From contig MVRS01000047.1 in NCBI GenBank assembly GCA_002067975.1, positions 1-64,000 of the forward strand: a stretch of 64,000 nucleotides of DNA, in the 5' to 3' direction. Positions 48,035-57,040 of this stretch are shown here, one piece after another (position 1 is the first letter of the stretch; the number at the start of each line of letters is the position of its first letter). The notes under the pieces are model-generated. The model saw only the letters and a program-made list of their open reading frames with translations. It was not told the origin of the DNA and made no database searches. A program made the position numbers and the translations under genes. This stretch comes from Syntrophorhabdus sp. PtaU1.Bin058. Its GTDB lineage: Bacteria > Desulfobacterota > Syntrophorhabdia > Syntrophorhabdales > Syntrophorhabdaceae.

Positions 48035-49198
48035 TTAAGGCCTCGTTGTGTAATTCCTTCCCGTGACAACATTGGTTGTGATATAGGCGCAGGCATCGCT
48101 GCCGCAACTCGGCGATCTCACGTAGACCTTGATCAATTTATAGACGTTGCTTTCGACCCACTTCAAGCTATTGTCATCTATGAACCCGCCTGTGGCTGTC
48201 GGCCATGCTGGCTCTGTAGTCGATGATCTCATCGAAGTATCTTCAAGCCATTGCGCATAGCTCCCGTCCGAGGTAATGCTGCCGGACCCTGTCTGCCATG
48301 AGGGTGCTGTGCTGCCTGACTTTATTGCGTAAGCCCGCCAGGTTATATTATTATCGACAACGGTACCGCCTTCCGCAGGCCATGACGGCTGCGTTAAACC
48401 CGATTTTAGATCAATACGTCTCCATGTAATCCAATAATCTGAAACATACATTGCGCCCCAGGAAGGCTCGGAAGAACCCTGAATACACCACCACCAGCAA
48501 CTATCACACCTATATACATATTGACTGTCGGAGGAAACAATGATGTCGCCTGCGTCATACCAAGTCGATGAATTCCACGACGAACCAGGCGGAACTACCT
48601 TGTAGAAAAGTTGACTATTAAAGTAAGAGACACTGCTGTTAGGGGTATATTGTGTATTGGCCTGCCAGGAGGGATAATATAGCCTATAGACATGGCCATT
48701 CCACGTTGTGGGGATGATGTTGTTGCCGTTCCTGTAGGCTGTGTTTGCCTGCCATTTTGGGAAATAGACCCTGTAGAAATGACCGTTCGCAGTGGTCGGT
48801 CTTACATATGCGCCAAGACCATATGTTGTATTGGCCGTCCAGGTGTTCTGCGGGGTAGATGCTATTGTGGTCGTGTAAGGGGTAGTGCCCGTATTGTCCC
48901 GGAACACGATATCGGTGATCTCCCATTTCCACTGATAACCGTTATAGGAAGCATCTGTGAAACGTGAGTCCGTATTTACGGCGGTATACGCAGCAGGAGA
49001 GGGAATACTGTCGTATGCCTCCTTTGTGATATCCTCCATCTTTGCCTCTGCGATAAAACGTGTCTTGATGACAGTTTCGGGTGTTGTCAAATCCCTGATT
49101 ACGGAATTAAAGGCTATATAGACAAGAGGTACGAATAGCCCCCCGACGATGATGAATATTATAAGCTCGATAAGGGTAATGCCCCTTTCGTCCCTCAT
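48035..49198 (-). CDS. Prepilin with two sets of tandem adhesin-like repeats
   Basis: 387 residues. Signal MRDERGITLIELIIFIIVGG with Glu5, PilV/GspI-like helix. From ~115 to 225 there are about four copies of a W-x-A-n-T-x-Y-x3-(G/S)-x-x-V...G-H-x-Y-R motif (WQANTAYRNGNNIIPTTWNG, WQANTQYTPNSSVSYFNSQ), like small carbohydrate-binding modules; from ~240 to 350 four copies of SGxTxPxWP...G...D...W (SGLTQPSWPAEGGTVVDNN, SGSTAPSWQTGSGSITSDG). A short pilin-type end follows. Probably a tip-adhesive minor pilin; overlaps the GspH-like gene by 4 bp. Confidence 0.82.
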   Translation of the reverse strand: MRDERGITLIELIIFIIVGGLFVPLVYIAFNSVIRDLTTPETVIKTRFIAEAKMEDITKEAYDSIPSPAAYTAVNTDSRFTDASYNGYQWKWEITDIVFRDNTGTTPYTTTIASTPQNTWTANTTYGLGAYVRPTTANGHFYRVYFPKWQANTAYRNGNNIIPTTWNGHVYRLYYPSWQANTQYTPNSSVSYFNSQLFYKVVPPGSSWNSSTWYDAGDIIVSSDSQYVYRCDSCWWWCIQGSSEPSWGAMYVSDYWITWRRIDLKSGLTQPSWPAEGGTVVDNNITWRAYAIKSGSTAPSWQTGSGSITSDGSYAQWLEDTSMRSSTTEPAWPTATGGFIDDNSLKWVESNVYKLIKVYVRSPSCGSDACAYITTNVVTGRNYTTRP

Positions 49199-49641
49199 TC
49201 TGTTTTTCCCGTAATGCCGTATATTGTAATGGTTCTGCCCCCTGACAGATCTATTGTGCCGCTGCCTGTCCCGAAAGTCGGCTCGCCCAATGAGTTGAAC
49301 GTCAGGGTATTCCCAAAGCTTGTGCCGGTAACGGCTACGTTGCCTGGCAGGTTTTTCTGTTCGCCTCCGGCAGTATATGTATCTGAACCTATTGTAAATG
49401 TAATGCCCTGGCTTGTTCCCATCCCCATTGCACGCACCTGGACATAACGTATATCGGCAATCAACTGGTCGGCGGCTACATTTGCCTTGCCGGTTGCAGT
49501 ATTCATTTTAAAACCTATACTGACCACCAGTACGCTCAGCACCATCATAACAATGATAAGTTCCACGGCGGTGAAACCAAAAGAGGAGCGGAGAGCGAAA
49601 ACCCTTTGAAGGCAGTGTCGGGTTGATGACTCACGGCTCAT
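49195..49641 (-). CDS. GspH/FimT-like minor pilin
   Basis: 148 residues. Prepilin signal RSSFGFTAVELIIVMMVLSVLVVS with Glu5 preceded by an unusually long leader (about 22 residues). A GspH-type pattern follows: NVAADQLIADIRYVQVRAMGMG, then GITFTIGSDTYTAGG and LTFNSLGEPTFGTGSGTI near the end. FimT/GspH proteins prime fibre assembly. First of the minor-pilin operon (H-V-W-X order). The start codon lies in a heptad array (49624-49644), and a more internal start is possible. Confidence 0.8.
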   Translation of the reverse strand: MSRESSTRHCLQRVFALRSSFGFTAVELIIVMMVLSVLVVSIGFKMNTATGKANVAADQLIADIRYVQVRAMGMGTSQGITFTIGSDTYTAGGEQKNLPGNVAVTGTSFGNTLTFNSLGEPTFGTGSGTIDLSGGRTITIYGITGKTE

Positions 49642-49680
49642 AGCGGAGCACCCGTAAGTCGTAATTCGTAAACAGTAATC
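49624..49680. repeat. Heptad arrays upstream of the minor-pilin operon
   Basis: TGATGAC, TCACGGC, TCATAGC at 49624-49644 (overlapping the pilin 5' end) and CGTAAGT, CGTAATT, CGTAAAC, AGTAATC at 49653-49680; only the left-arm type is present in the second. Confidence 0.7.
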
Positions 49681-49733
49681 CTTTCAATGTGCTACGTTCA
49701 ACGTATTTGCCATCTCCTGTCTTCTCCATGCTC

Positions 49734-50168
49734 CTATTCTCTGCGTACCATTTTTATAAAAACATCGGGGCTTACTATCTCCACGCCCTGAAAGGCCTTG
49801 ACCTCCTTCAGGTGGCTGTCCCCCGATACAATAAAATCGGCCTTTCCTTCCACGGCGCTGGCGAGGAACATATTGTCCGATACGTCCTTCTTGGTGCGAT
49901 CCACCTTCTTTGCGCCCGGCACTGTGATCGCTATCCTTTCGATCTTATACAGCAGGTCTTTCACCTCGTCCATCGAAACATCGTTCCCTTTCATCAATGT
50001 CTGGAGCTTGGGGTACTGCAAGACCGCATAAAGCTCTTTCCACATGGCAGGAGCTATCACAAGATGCAATTTTCCGTCAAGAACGAGCTTCACGATAGAG
50101 GCGGCCTTGCTCTTCGGCGACAGGATCGCGCTTATGAAGATATTCGTATCGAGGACAACCCGTGTCAT
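49734..50168 (-). CDS. PIN-domain toxin (putative ribonuclease)
   Basis: 144 residues of the COG1569-type PIN family. MTRVVLDTNIFISAILSPKSK gives the first acidic residue; a second is in MWKELYAVLQYP; the last acidic cluster is KKDVSDNMFLASAVEGKADFIVSGDSHL. Expected to cleave RNA when not bound by the antitoxin. It overlaps the antitoxin gene by 4 bp (ATGA). Confidence 0.9.
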   Translation of the reverse strand: MTRVVLDTNIFISAILSPKSKAASIVKLVLDGKLHLVIAPAMWKELYAVLQYPKLQTLMKGNDVSMDEVKDLLYKIERIAITVPGAKKVDRTKKDVSDNMFLASAVEGKADFIVSGDSHLKEVKAFQGVEIVSPDVFIKMVRRE

Positions 50169-50434
50169 ATACGGCGGACGGACCTGACAGCTTCCTGAAT
50201 TGTGTTCTCAATTACTTCTGGCCTTTCCTTCTTCATCTTCTTCCAGATCTTGTCCAGCGCCCGTGCTGCCGACTCTCCGTCCTTTTTGAGGATCTCGTAT
50301 TTATCAATAGAGATGATCGCCACCATCGGACGTCCCGCCCGCTCCACGATGTACTCATCTCCTGTCAACAGCACCTCATTCATGACCTGTCCGAGATTCT
50401 GTCTTGCCTTAATTGCCGTAACCTTTTTAACCAT
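50165..50434 (-). CDS. Phd/YefM-family antitoxin
   Basis: 89 residues: KKVTAIKARQNLGQVMNEVLLTGDEYIVERAGRPMVAIISIDKYEIL is a full Phd/YefM N-terminal DNA-binding domain; the C-terminal helix (WKKMKKERPEVIENTIQEAV) would wrap the PIN toxin. It probably represses its own operon. The pairing of a Phd antitoxin with a PIN toxin is common. Confidence 0.9.
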   Translation of the reverse strand: MVKKVTAIKARQNLGQVMNEVLLTGDEYIVERAGRPMVAIISIDKYEILKKDGESAARALDKIWKKMKKERPEVIENTIQEAVRSVRRI

Positions 50435-50540
50435 TTCTTTACCTCACACGATCATATCAATCATATCAATTGTTATATTATAGCCTGAATGTACAAGATG
50501 TCAAAGGGATTTCGCCACGAGTTATGAGCCGCCTTTTTCT

Positions 50541-50561
50541 CCTTACGACTTACGCCTCACG
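50541..50561. repeat. Half heptad element
   Basis: CCTTACG, ACTTACG, CCTCACG followed by GGTG: the right arm of the hairpin family without a matching left arm, near the 3' end of the glycosyltransferase gene. Confidence 0.6.
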
Positions 50562-50576
50562 GGTGTGTCCCGCATG

Positions 50577-51257
50577 CTACCTGAACACGTTATATTTCAG
50601 TATCGTGAAGAAGGCCTTGATCCCGTCGCGCCAGGTGATCTTCTTCCCTTCCTCATAGCTCCTGCCGTAATATGAGATGGGGATCTCAAATACCCTGAAG
50701 CGGCCCTTGGCTATCTTTGCGGTGATCTCGGGCTCAAAACCGAACCTGTCTGATTCTATCGTAATATCTTTGAGGGCCTCCCTTTTAAATACCTTGTATC
50801 CTGTCTCCATATCGGTAAGGTTCAGGTTGGTAAACATATTGGAGAGCAGCGTCACGATCATGTTCCCTATATAATGCCAGAAATAGAGCACCCTGTGCGG
50901 CCCGCCGAGGAATCTCGATCCATAGACGACATCCGCCTTTCCTTCAAGGATCGGCTCAAGCAGCCTCGGGTAATCCCGCGGGTCATATTCGAGGTCGGCG
51001 TCCTGTATAATGACAATGTCGCCCTTCGCGCGTGCAAAACCGGCCCGCAGGGCAGCGCCCTTGCCCTGGTTCACCTCCTGCAGGACGACCGTGATGTTGG
51101 GTTCTTTCAGGTCTTTAAGGATGTCCCTGGTGCCGTCAACGGACCCGTCATCGACGATGATGATCTCCTTCTCGTAAGGGGTCTCCTGCACCCTCTTTAT
51201 TGTTTCACGTATGAAATTAACCTCGTTATAAGCAGGAATAATGATCGATAATAACAT
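50577..51257 (-). CDS. GT2 family glycosyltransferase
   Basis: 226 residues, similar to dolichol-phosphate mannose synthases and undecaprenyl-phosphate glycosyltransferases: [63 protein letters not shown] (metal-binding D-x-D), [14 protein letters not shown]. No C-terminal membrane helices, so it is the short soluble type. It would load a lipid carrier with a sugar, possibly for a GT-C enzyme such as the YfhO-like protein; this link is inference. Confidence 0.92.
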   Translation of the reverse strand: MLLSIIIPAYNEVNFIRETIKRVQETPYEKEIIIVDDGSVDGTRDILKDLKEPNITVVLQEVNQGKGAALRAGFARAKGDIVIIQDADLEYDPRDYPRLLEPILEGKADVVYGSRFLGGPHRVLYFWHYIGNMIVTLLSNMFTNLNLTDMETGYKVFKREALKDITIESDRFGFEPEITAKIAKGRFRVFEIPISYYGRSYEEGKKITWRDGIKAFFTILKYNVFR

Positions 51258-51302
51258 TGTCGCACCTTTTAAGGTTTCAATCTCTCAGTACCAGGTTGAA
51301 TC

Positions 51303-51480
51303 CATAAGTCGTGAGTCGTAAGGGGTAAGAGGTTTAAGCCACTGACGCCTAACGCCTGACGGCTTTTATTTGTTTCAATTATACTCACCTGCGCCCTCAA
51401 TGCAAGGAAATTGTAATAAAGGCAGCTCTCAGCAGACAGCATACAGCCGTCAGCTGAAACAAAAAAGGTTTCAAGCTGAT
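51303..51480. repeat. CGTnAGn hairpin and a CAGCnnn heptad array
   Basis: CATAAGT, CGTGAGT, CGTAAGG, GGTAAGA, core GGTTTAA, ACTGACG, CCTAACG, CCTGACG at 51303-51361. A separate array CAGCTCT, CAGCAGA, CAGCATA, CAGCCGT, CAGCTGA at 51423-51457 is followed by the inverse (AGCTGATGGCTGA), so it too can fold into a hairpin. No gene lies between 51258 and 51537. Confidence 0.75.
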
Positions 51481-51537
51481 GGCTGATTTTCATAAAATTA
51501 TTTGAAAGACACTTGCAAGTATGTCATAGTGGTATAT

Positions 51538-52971
51538 ATGGAAATACCCTATCTCGAATATTTTGGTTTTTCCGAAAAACCCTTCGGGATGTCTCCTGAC
51601 CCTGCCTTCTATTACGAGTCCACAGAGCACAAAAAGGCCGTTGATTACCTGACCTTTTTCCTCTCCCAGAAAGAGGGGTTTGCGCTGATATACGGCGACG
51701 TGGGCTCCGGCAAAACGACGGTCTCCCGCATCTTCATCAATTCCCTCCCGCGCGAGTCCTATAATACGGCGCTGATCCTCAATCCCGTGACCGACGACAC
51801 CGAATTCATGAAAGAGCTTCTCAGGGAATTCTACGTTCAGAACATACCCGACACGAACAAGGAGCTTTACGATACATTAAGGCTCTTCCTCCTCGAAGAA
51901 TTCAGGAACGGGAAGGAGAATGTGCTCGTTATCGATGAGGCGCAATTGCTTTCCTATGAGCTCCTTGAATTTATACGGCTCCTATCAAATATCGAGACCG
52001 ACAAACAGAAGATACTCCATACCGTCTTCTTTGCCCAGCCTGAATTTCTTGAAAAGCTGAAGGCACAGAACATGAGACACCTTGCGCAGAGGATCACCGT
52101 CACCTATGGCATTGAGCCGCTGACCCTGAATGAGGTGAAATCATACATCAACTACCGTCTCTACAAGGCAGGCTCGAAAGGACCGCTGGAGTTCCAGGAC
52201 AGGGCAGTCAGGCTGATACATATCGCGTCGAAAGGTTTTCCCCGGCTTATCAATTATATCTGCGACAGGTGCCTTCTCGCCATCTATGCCCAGTCATCAC
52301 ATACGGTGGACGGCCACGTCGTATCAAAGGTGCTCCTCGAGGAGAGCATCTCCCTCGGGTCTGTCAAAAAACAGCAGGATATACAAGGACTGAGGTCTCC
52401 CTATATTGTCCCTGCCATCGTGATCCTCCTCATCGTGATCTTAGGGGCTATCGGATACCATTTTGCCTCCACGGGAGTCTTCGATCGCTTTTTTGTAAAA
52501 AAACCCCTGTCGGTTCAGAAGGACGCGGCCGTTGCTGAGACCGGGCTGCCGGTGAAGGAAGAGGCACCGGCGAAAACTGAAACACCCGTAAAAGCAGAGA
52601 CACCGGTGAAGGCGGAAATACCGGTGAAGGCGGAGGTGCCGGTAAAGACAGAGACACCCGCGAAGAACGAAAAAGCGCAGGTGCCGGCGGCAAAGACGCC
52701 TGAACCAAAAACAACACCGGAGAAGCCTAAAGTGGAAGGCGCGGCGCAAAAAGCCGAACCGCTGTCAAAGAAGGCGACGGTAATAAAAGACGCCGCGAAT
52801 GTAAGGGCAGTTCCCGGCCTGGAGGCCCCCCGTATCGGCATGATCTTCAAGGGGGCGACCCTGAATGTGGTAGGAGAACAATCCGATAGGCATAACGCTA
52901 AGTGGTATAAGGTCATCCTCTACGAAAACAGGGAAGGCTGGATATCGGAAAGCGTCGTAACGGTAAAATAA
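51538..52971 (+). CDS. ExeA-like AAA ATPase with Pro/Lys-rich linker and SH3 domain
   Basis: 477 residues from the ATG at 51538 (MEIPYLEYFGFSEKPFGMSPDP); an upstream TTG at 51502 is less likely. AAA ATPase: Walker A GDVGSGKTT, Walker B ENVLVIDEAQLLS. Membrane helix ~285-305 (VPAIVILLIVILGAIGYHF); then a periplasmic repeat region built from PVKAExP units (TETPVKAETPVKAEIPVKAE) and an SH3b domain (~405-475: ATVIKDAANVRAVPG ... WYKVILYENREGWISESVV). Same architecture as the 19334 protein. It is far from other machine genes, but a short heptad gap away from the minor pilins. Confidence 0.88.
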   Translation: MEIPYLEYFGFSEKPFGMSPDPAFYYESTEHKKAVDYLTFFLSQKEGFALIYGDVGSGKTTVSRIFINSLPRESYNTALILNPVTDDTEFMKELLREFYVQNIPDTNKELYDTLRLFLLEEFRNGKENVLVIDEAQLLSYELLEFIRLLSNIETDKQKILHTVFFAQPEFLEKLKAQNMRHLAQRITVTYGIEPLTLNEVKSYINYRLYKAGSKGPLEFQDRAVRLIHIASKGFPRLINYICDRCLLAIYAQSSHTVDGHVVSKVLLEESISLGSVKKQQDIQGLRSPYIVPAIVILLIVILGAIGYHFASTGVFDRFFVKKPLSVQKDAAVAETGLPVKEEAPAKTETPVKAETPVKAEIPVKAEVPVKTETPAKNEKAQVPAAKTPEPKTTPEKPKVEGAAQKAEPLSKKATVIKDAANVRAVPGLEAPRIGMIFKGATLNVVGEQSDRHNAKWYKVILYENREGWISESVVTVK

Positions 52972-53083
52972 CAATATCTAAATACTAAGCACCAAATCCT
53001 GAACAATTCCCATGCCGCGCTTCGCACGGCACCCTCAAGGAGGGTACATGATGTATCCCGGGTTTAGTCTTCTATTTTGTTTT

Positions 53084-53149
53084 AACGTTGAACGTTGAAC
53101 ATAGAACGTTGAACGGAATTCCTTCACGCCTAACGCCTTACGTTTTACG
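53084..53149. repeat. AACGTTG heptad array and half hairpin element
   Basis: AACGTTG, AACGTTG, AACATAG, AACGTTG at 53084-53111; CTTCACG, CCTAACG, CCTTACG, TTTTACG at 53122-53149. The 52972-53083 part shows two small GC-rich dyads and no gene. Confidence 0.75.
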
Positions 53150-53167
53150 CGATCAGCCGCAGGCTGA

Positions 53168-55312
53168 TCAAACGTACCACATCTCCATCTCGAATGTCTC
53201 TGATGGGACCTTGATAGAGATATACCCCCGCTTCGGTATCCTGTCCACGAACATGTCGTTCATCTTGACGGAAAACCAGACATCGACCGTGTCGTTCTTC
53301 TCAACACCGAGGGCATTGAAGGGGACCTCCACCTCGAGGATATCGGCGAACATCACGGAGACAGGCAAGACAGTGTCGAGCCTCTTGTCTTTGATGCTGT
53401 AGACAATCTTAAAATTATCCTTTGTCATCAGGTTAATCTCAAACGAGACGTCGGCAATGTCCCCGATAAACGCATGGTCGATATCAACCCTCAGAAAAAG
53501 CGAGGTCTCATTGAATCCGTAATAACACCCCTTGATGAGGGTAACGGACTCGTGCATGGCTACCCCGTGGCCTTTTCCCTCAAAGAACCCGGACCCTATC
53601 CATTCAAAGTAGTTCGTCACCCTTCCGTCAATGATCGGCTTGATGAAATTCACCGGTTCCCTGGTCGGCCTTGCCTCGCGGTCTTTAAGGATAATCGGGA
53701 TACTGAGGATCTCCGGCGGGTCCTTCTTGAGAAACCGGTACACATTGGCAAGGTTCTCGCGGAAAAGCAGATCGAAGATCTCGTCGTTTTCCGAGGAATG
53801 CTCGTCTCCGTACCACCAGAACCAGTCGCTTCCTTCCGCTATGTAGATGGATTCCCAGGCATCCTTGTTCTGTTTTCCCGGATCTTCAGCCTCCAGGAAA
53901 TCCCTTGTTTCGGAAAGCAGCGACCAGCCCGTATTGTCTTCTATATGACCGATCCATATGGAGAAGTTGTGGCCGATCCATGAGCCCGCAAAACAATGGG
54001 AGAGGCTCCCCATATCCTCTGCCTCCCTGAGATATTCCGATATGGTGACAGGGATAATATCCTTTTCCCGGAGGATGCCTTCGTAGAGGTAATTGAAAAA
54101 ATCCCTGCCGTCGTTCTTATAATTCTCCCAGGCATTTTCGCCGTCCATTGCAATCGTGACAAGCGGTCTTTTGATCCTGCCCTTCACTGAATCCCCTATC
54201 CTCTTTATCCTCCTCAAGCAATCGTTCGCAGCATCTTTTGCGTCCATCCGCGAATAATGAAAGGATATAAGATCCGAGAGGGACTGGTCCCTGAATATCA
54301 TATCGATGTGTCTGCCTTCCTTCTCATACCGGTACGGCTTGTAGAGGAGTTCCGGGTTCGACAGAAACCCGCTTCCGTCCCTTCTTGCATCCCATTTGAG
54401 GCTCTGGAAAAGTATATCTTCATCCGTCGCAAGCCACTCTACCCCATGTTCCATATACAATTGGAGGGCATCATTGCTCACAGACCCTTCAGGGGGCCAC
54501 ATACCCTTAGGCGTATCCCGGAACACCTCCCTGAAAAGCCCGATGGCCTTGTCCATCTGGCTCGAGGCGTCTTCCGGTTTTGCGAACAGCCTTTCGGGGA
54601 GCGCTGCGTTGGGGATCGATTCCCTGGCAACCCTGCTGTCAATAAGGAGCGGTATGATCGGGTGGTAGAAGGGGGAAGTGGATAATTCGATGATACCGGC
54701 CGAGGAAAGCTCTCTGTAGAGCGGTATGATGCCCTGGAGGATCTTCTTCTGGACGTCCTCCAGGATGCCTTTGTCGTCTTCCGAAAAGGCCCTGCCCTTC
54801 TTCTTCAGATACTGCAGGCCGTCGTATTGTTCGTAAAAGATCGGGTCTATCCAGGCAAGGAAGAAGAGGATCTGGATGTCCCTGAAGTCTTCGTCGTTAA
54901 AATAATCCTTGATATTGTGAATGGCATCCCTGGGATAATAAAACCCGCGCCTGTTCAGCAATTCATAGAAACGGGGGTGGGGCCTGATCATGTTGTCCCA
55001 GTTCGCGTTAAAAAAATTTGTAAGGATAAAGACCTTTTCGTCGTCCGTCAGGTCCTTCGGGGGCTTTTTAAATACCTCGAGATAGGTATCTTTCGCCCCG
55101 AGATTTTCATAATCAATGAGCTGGAGGAGGAGGGAGGGGACAACATTGAAATTCTGCTTCATCCCGCTAAAGTCTTTCAGCATCGCGGCCATATCAAAAT
55201 AATCTTTGGTGCCGTGAAGCAGTACCCAGGGGAGGAGGTATTCCCCTGTATAGAGGTTCTTGTAGTAAGGCTGGTGCATGTGCCACAGGAAGGAGAGGCA
55301 GACTGAATCCAT
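53168..55312 (-). CDS. Glycoside hydrolase family 57 protein
   Basis: 714 residues. GH57 opening CLSFLWHMHQPYYKNLYTGEYLLPWVLLHG, FNVVPSLLLQLIDY, then HPRFYELLNRRG and IELSTSPFYHPIIPLL; nucleophile region GMWPPEGSVSNDALQ and acid/base segment TIAMDGENAWENY. A C-terminal beta-domain (residues ~540-714; RVDIDHAFIGDIADVSFEI) is present. GH57 contains amylases, amylopullulanases and 4-alpha-glucanotransferases; probably alpha-glucan (glycogen) metabolism. No signal peptide, so cytosolic. Confidence 0.9.
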   Translation of the reverse strand: MDSVCLSFLWHMHQPYYKNLYTGEYLLPWVLLHGTKDYFDMAAMLKDFSGMKQNFNVVPSLLLQLIDYENLGAKDTYLEVFKKPPKDLTDDEKVFILTNFFNANWDNMIRPHPRFYELLNRRGFYYPRDAIHNIKDYFNDEDFRDIQILFFLAWIDPIFYEQYDGLQYLKKKGRAFSEDDKGILEDVQKKILQGIIPLYRELSSAGIIELSTSPFYHPIIPLLIDSRVARESIPNAALPERLFAKPEDASSQMDKAIGLFREVFRDTPKGMWPPEGSVSNDALQLYMEHGVEWLATDEDILFQSLKWDARRDGSGFLSNPELLYKPYRYEKEGRHIDMIFRDQSLSDLISFHYSRMDAKDAANDCLRRIKRIGDSVKGRIKRPLVTIAMDGENAWENYKNDGRDFFNYLYEGILREKDIIPVTISEYLREAEDMGSLSHCFAGSWIGHNFSIWIGHIEDNTGWSLLSETRDFLEAEDPGKQNKDAWESIYIAEGSDWFWWYGDEHSSENDEIFDLLFRENLANVYRFLKKDPPEILSIPIILKDREARPTREPVNFIKPIIDGRVTNYFEWIGSGFFEGKGHGVAMHESVTLIKGCYYGFNETSLFLRVDIDHAFIGDIADVSFEINLMTKDNFKIVYSIKDKRLDTVLPVSVMFADILEVEVPFNALGVEKNDTVDVWFSVKMNDMFVDRIPKRGYISIKVPSETFEMEMWYV

Positions 55313-55483
55313 ATTAAAACCGCCTCAGAGAAGCAGAAGAGCAGAGGACGAGAGGGTGAGAGGAGAAGAAGGGAAGCAAAAGAGGAAAAAGACCTTTGGG
55401 ATATGTTCCGTTATATATCATACCCGTATTATCGTCCATAACGAATAATTCGTAAAATAGTCGGACACGTGTTCGGGGACATT

Positions 55484-55957
55484 TCATACCTCAATATGCC
55501 GGAAGTTTACTTCATCTCCTATCTCCATAATACCTACCGTGCCTTTTTGAGAATAAGACCCCCTATAGCTGCCGGGATTGAACATGATCACCCCTCCCCT
55601 CCTGACATTCGCAGGGACATGGGAGTGTCCGAATATAATGATATCAACATCCTTAAACTCTCCGAAAACAACGTCTTCGATGGTATGGGGCGAGCCCCTG
55701 CCGTGGATTATCCCGACCTTCTTCCCCATGATCAGCTCGACGCGTTTCACGGGGAGGATCATCCCAAGATCGTAATCGTCCATGTTGCCTCTGACCGCCT
55801 TCAGTTCCCAGTTGGAGAGAAAATCGTAAACGGCAACGGATGTCATATCACCCCCGTGGATTATCATATCCACGTCGCTGAATTGCCTTTTCAACGTCTT
55901 TTTAAAGTCTTCTGTTGCGCTCGCCAGGTGGGTATCGGAGATTACGCCTATCTTCAT
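55484..55957 (-). CDS. YfcE/MJ0936-type metallophosphoesterase
   Basis: 157 residues from the ATG at 55957 (MKIGVISDTHLA); upstream in-frame residues TYLFFSYTLNIN are not conserved-looking. Metal-ligand motifs: VISDTHLA, DMIIHGGDMTS, VRGNMDDYD, IIHGRGSPH, IIFGHSHVP. A small cytosolic phosphodiesterase; the natural substrate is unknown. Confidence 0.92.
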   Translation of the reverse strand: MKIGVISDTHLASATEDFKKTLKRQFSDVDMIIHGGDMTSVAVYDFLSNWELKAVRGNMDDYDLGMILPVKRVELIMGKKVGIIHGRGSPHTIEDVVFGEFKDVDIIIFGHSHVPANVRRGGVIMFNPGSYRGSYSQKGTVGIMEIGDEVNFRHIEV

Positions 55958-56121
55958 CGCATTGATGTTTAATGTATAGGAAAAAAACAGGTATGTCAAT
56001 GAAAGTAACGCGCAAACAGCGCTTGCCCAATGCGCCTGAAAATATTATAATTATACGCAGATACATTGCATATATTATAGATAATTCTCTATAAATATGC
56101 ACATGCAGATCAGGAGGCTTT

Positions 56122-57036
56122 ATGTCGTGTATTTCTCTCTGGTGGCGGGCTTCCCGTCCTTTTTCCTTCACGATGAGCGTGCTCCCGCCAATCATCGGGG
56201 GCATTGCGGTAAAGATAGAAAATCCCGGATTCGGCCTTGACTGGCTCAATCTCGTCCTTACCATGCTCGGCTGTGTTCTCGCCCATGCAGGCGCCAATCT
56301 GATCGGCGACTACTTTGACTTCAAAAACAGGGTCGATCGCGAAGGGACATTCGGTTCAAGCGGCGTACTCACCGGAGGGTTCACACAACCAAATACGATC
56401 CTGACCGGGGCGATCGTCGTCTATGTTATCGCCTCGCTGATCGGTCTTTATCTTGCCTTTTCGATACCGAACGGCAAGGTCCTTCTCTGGCTTATCCTTA
56501 TCGGCGCGGTGCTGGGTTTTTTCTATACGGTGAAACCCTTTGCCTTCAAGTACCGCGCGCTCGGCGATATCGCCGTATTCATCTCATTCGGGCCTGCCAT
56601 GACCCTCGGTACATACTATGTGCAGACTCAGCAATTTTCCTGGGGGCCCATCCTGTACGCAATCCCTTTTGCATTTCTGGTGGATGCCGTTCTTCACAGC
56701 AATAATCTGCGGGACATCAGGAATGATTCAGCGGTAAACATCAAAACCGTGGCGATCCTCATCGGCGAAAGGAATGCACGGTTTATGTATTACGGTCTCG
56801 TCCTCAGCTCATACCTCTCGGTCATCGTCCTCATCCTTGCAAACCGGCTTCCCGTGATCTCCCTTGCGACGCTCCTCTCTTTTCCGCTGGCGATAAAGCT
56901 CATCAGGATAGTCCATACAAAAGAGAGGCGGCCTGAGCAGCAGTTCATGATGATCGATGCCGCCACTGCACAGCTCCACTCAGCGTTCGGAGGGCTGCTC
57001 CTCCTCTCCCTTCTTGCACAGTACCTGATGCAGTAG
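56122..57036 (+). CDS. menA: UbiA-family prenyltransferase, probably MenA
   Basis: 304 residues with about eight to nine membrane helices. First Asp-rich motif NLIGDYFDFKNRVD, second NNLRDIRNDSAVNIKT; RASRPFSFTMSVLPPIIGG at the N terminus is typical of 1,4-dihydroxy-2-naphthoate polyprenyltransferase (menaquinone synthesis). Related UbiA enzymes use other aromatics, so the substrate is inferred. GGAGGCTTT precedes the ATG. Four bases separate it from the CPBP gene. Confidence 0.82.
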   Translation: MSCISLWWRASRPFSFTMSVLPPIIGGIAVKIENPGFGLDWLNLVLTMLGCVLAHAGANLIGDYFDFKNRVDREGTFGSSGVLTGGFTQPNTILTGAIVVYVIASLIGLYLAFSIPNGKVLLWLILIGAVLGFFYTVKPFAFKYRALGDIAVFISFGPAMTLGTYYVQTQQFSWGPILYAIPFAFLVDAVLHSNNLRDIRNDSAVNIKTVAILIGERNARFMYYGLVLSSYLSVIVLILANRLPVISLATLLSFPLAIKLIRIVHTKERRPEQQFMMIDAATAQLHSAFGGLLLLSLLAQYLMQ

Positions 57037-57040
57037 CTTC

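Noticed and set aside
53010-53060. Small GC dyads after the ExeA-like gene as a terminator
   Set aside because: The stems (GCCG/CGGC and ACCCT/AGGGT) are short and not followed by a T-run.
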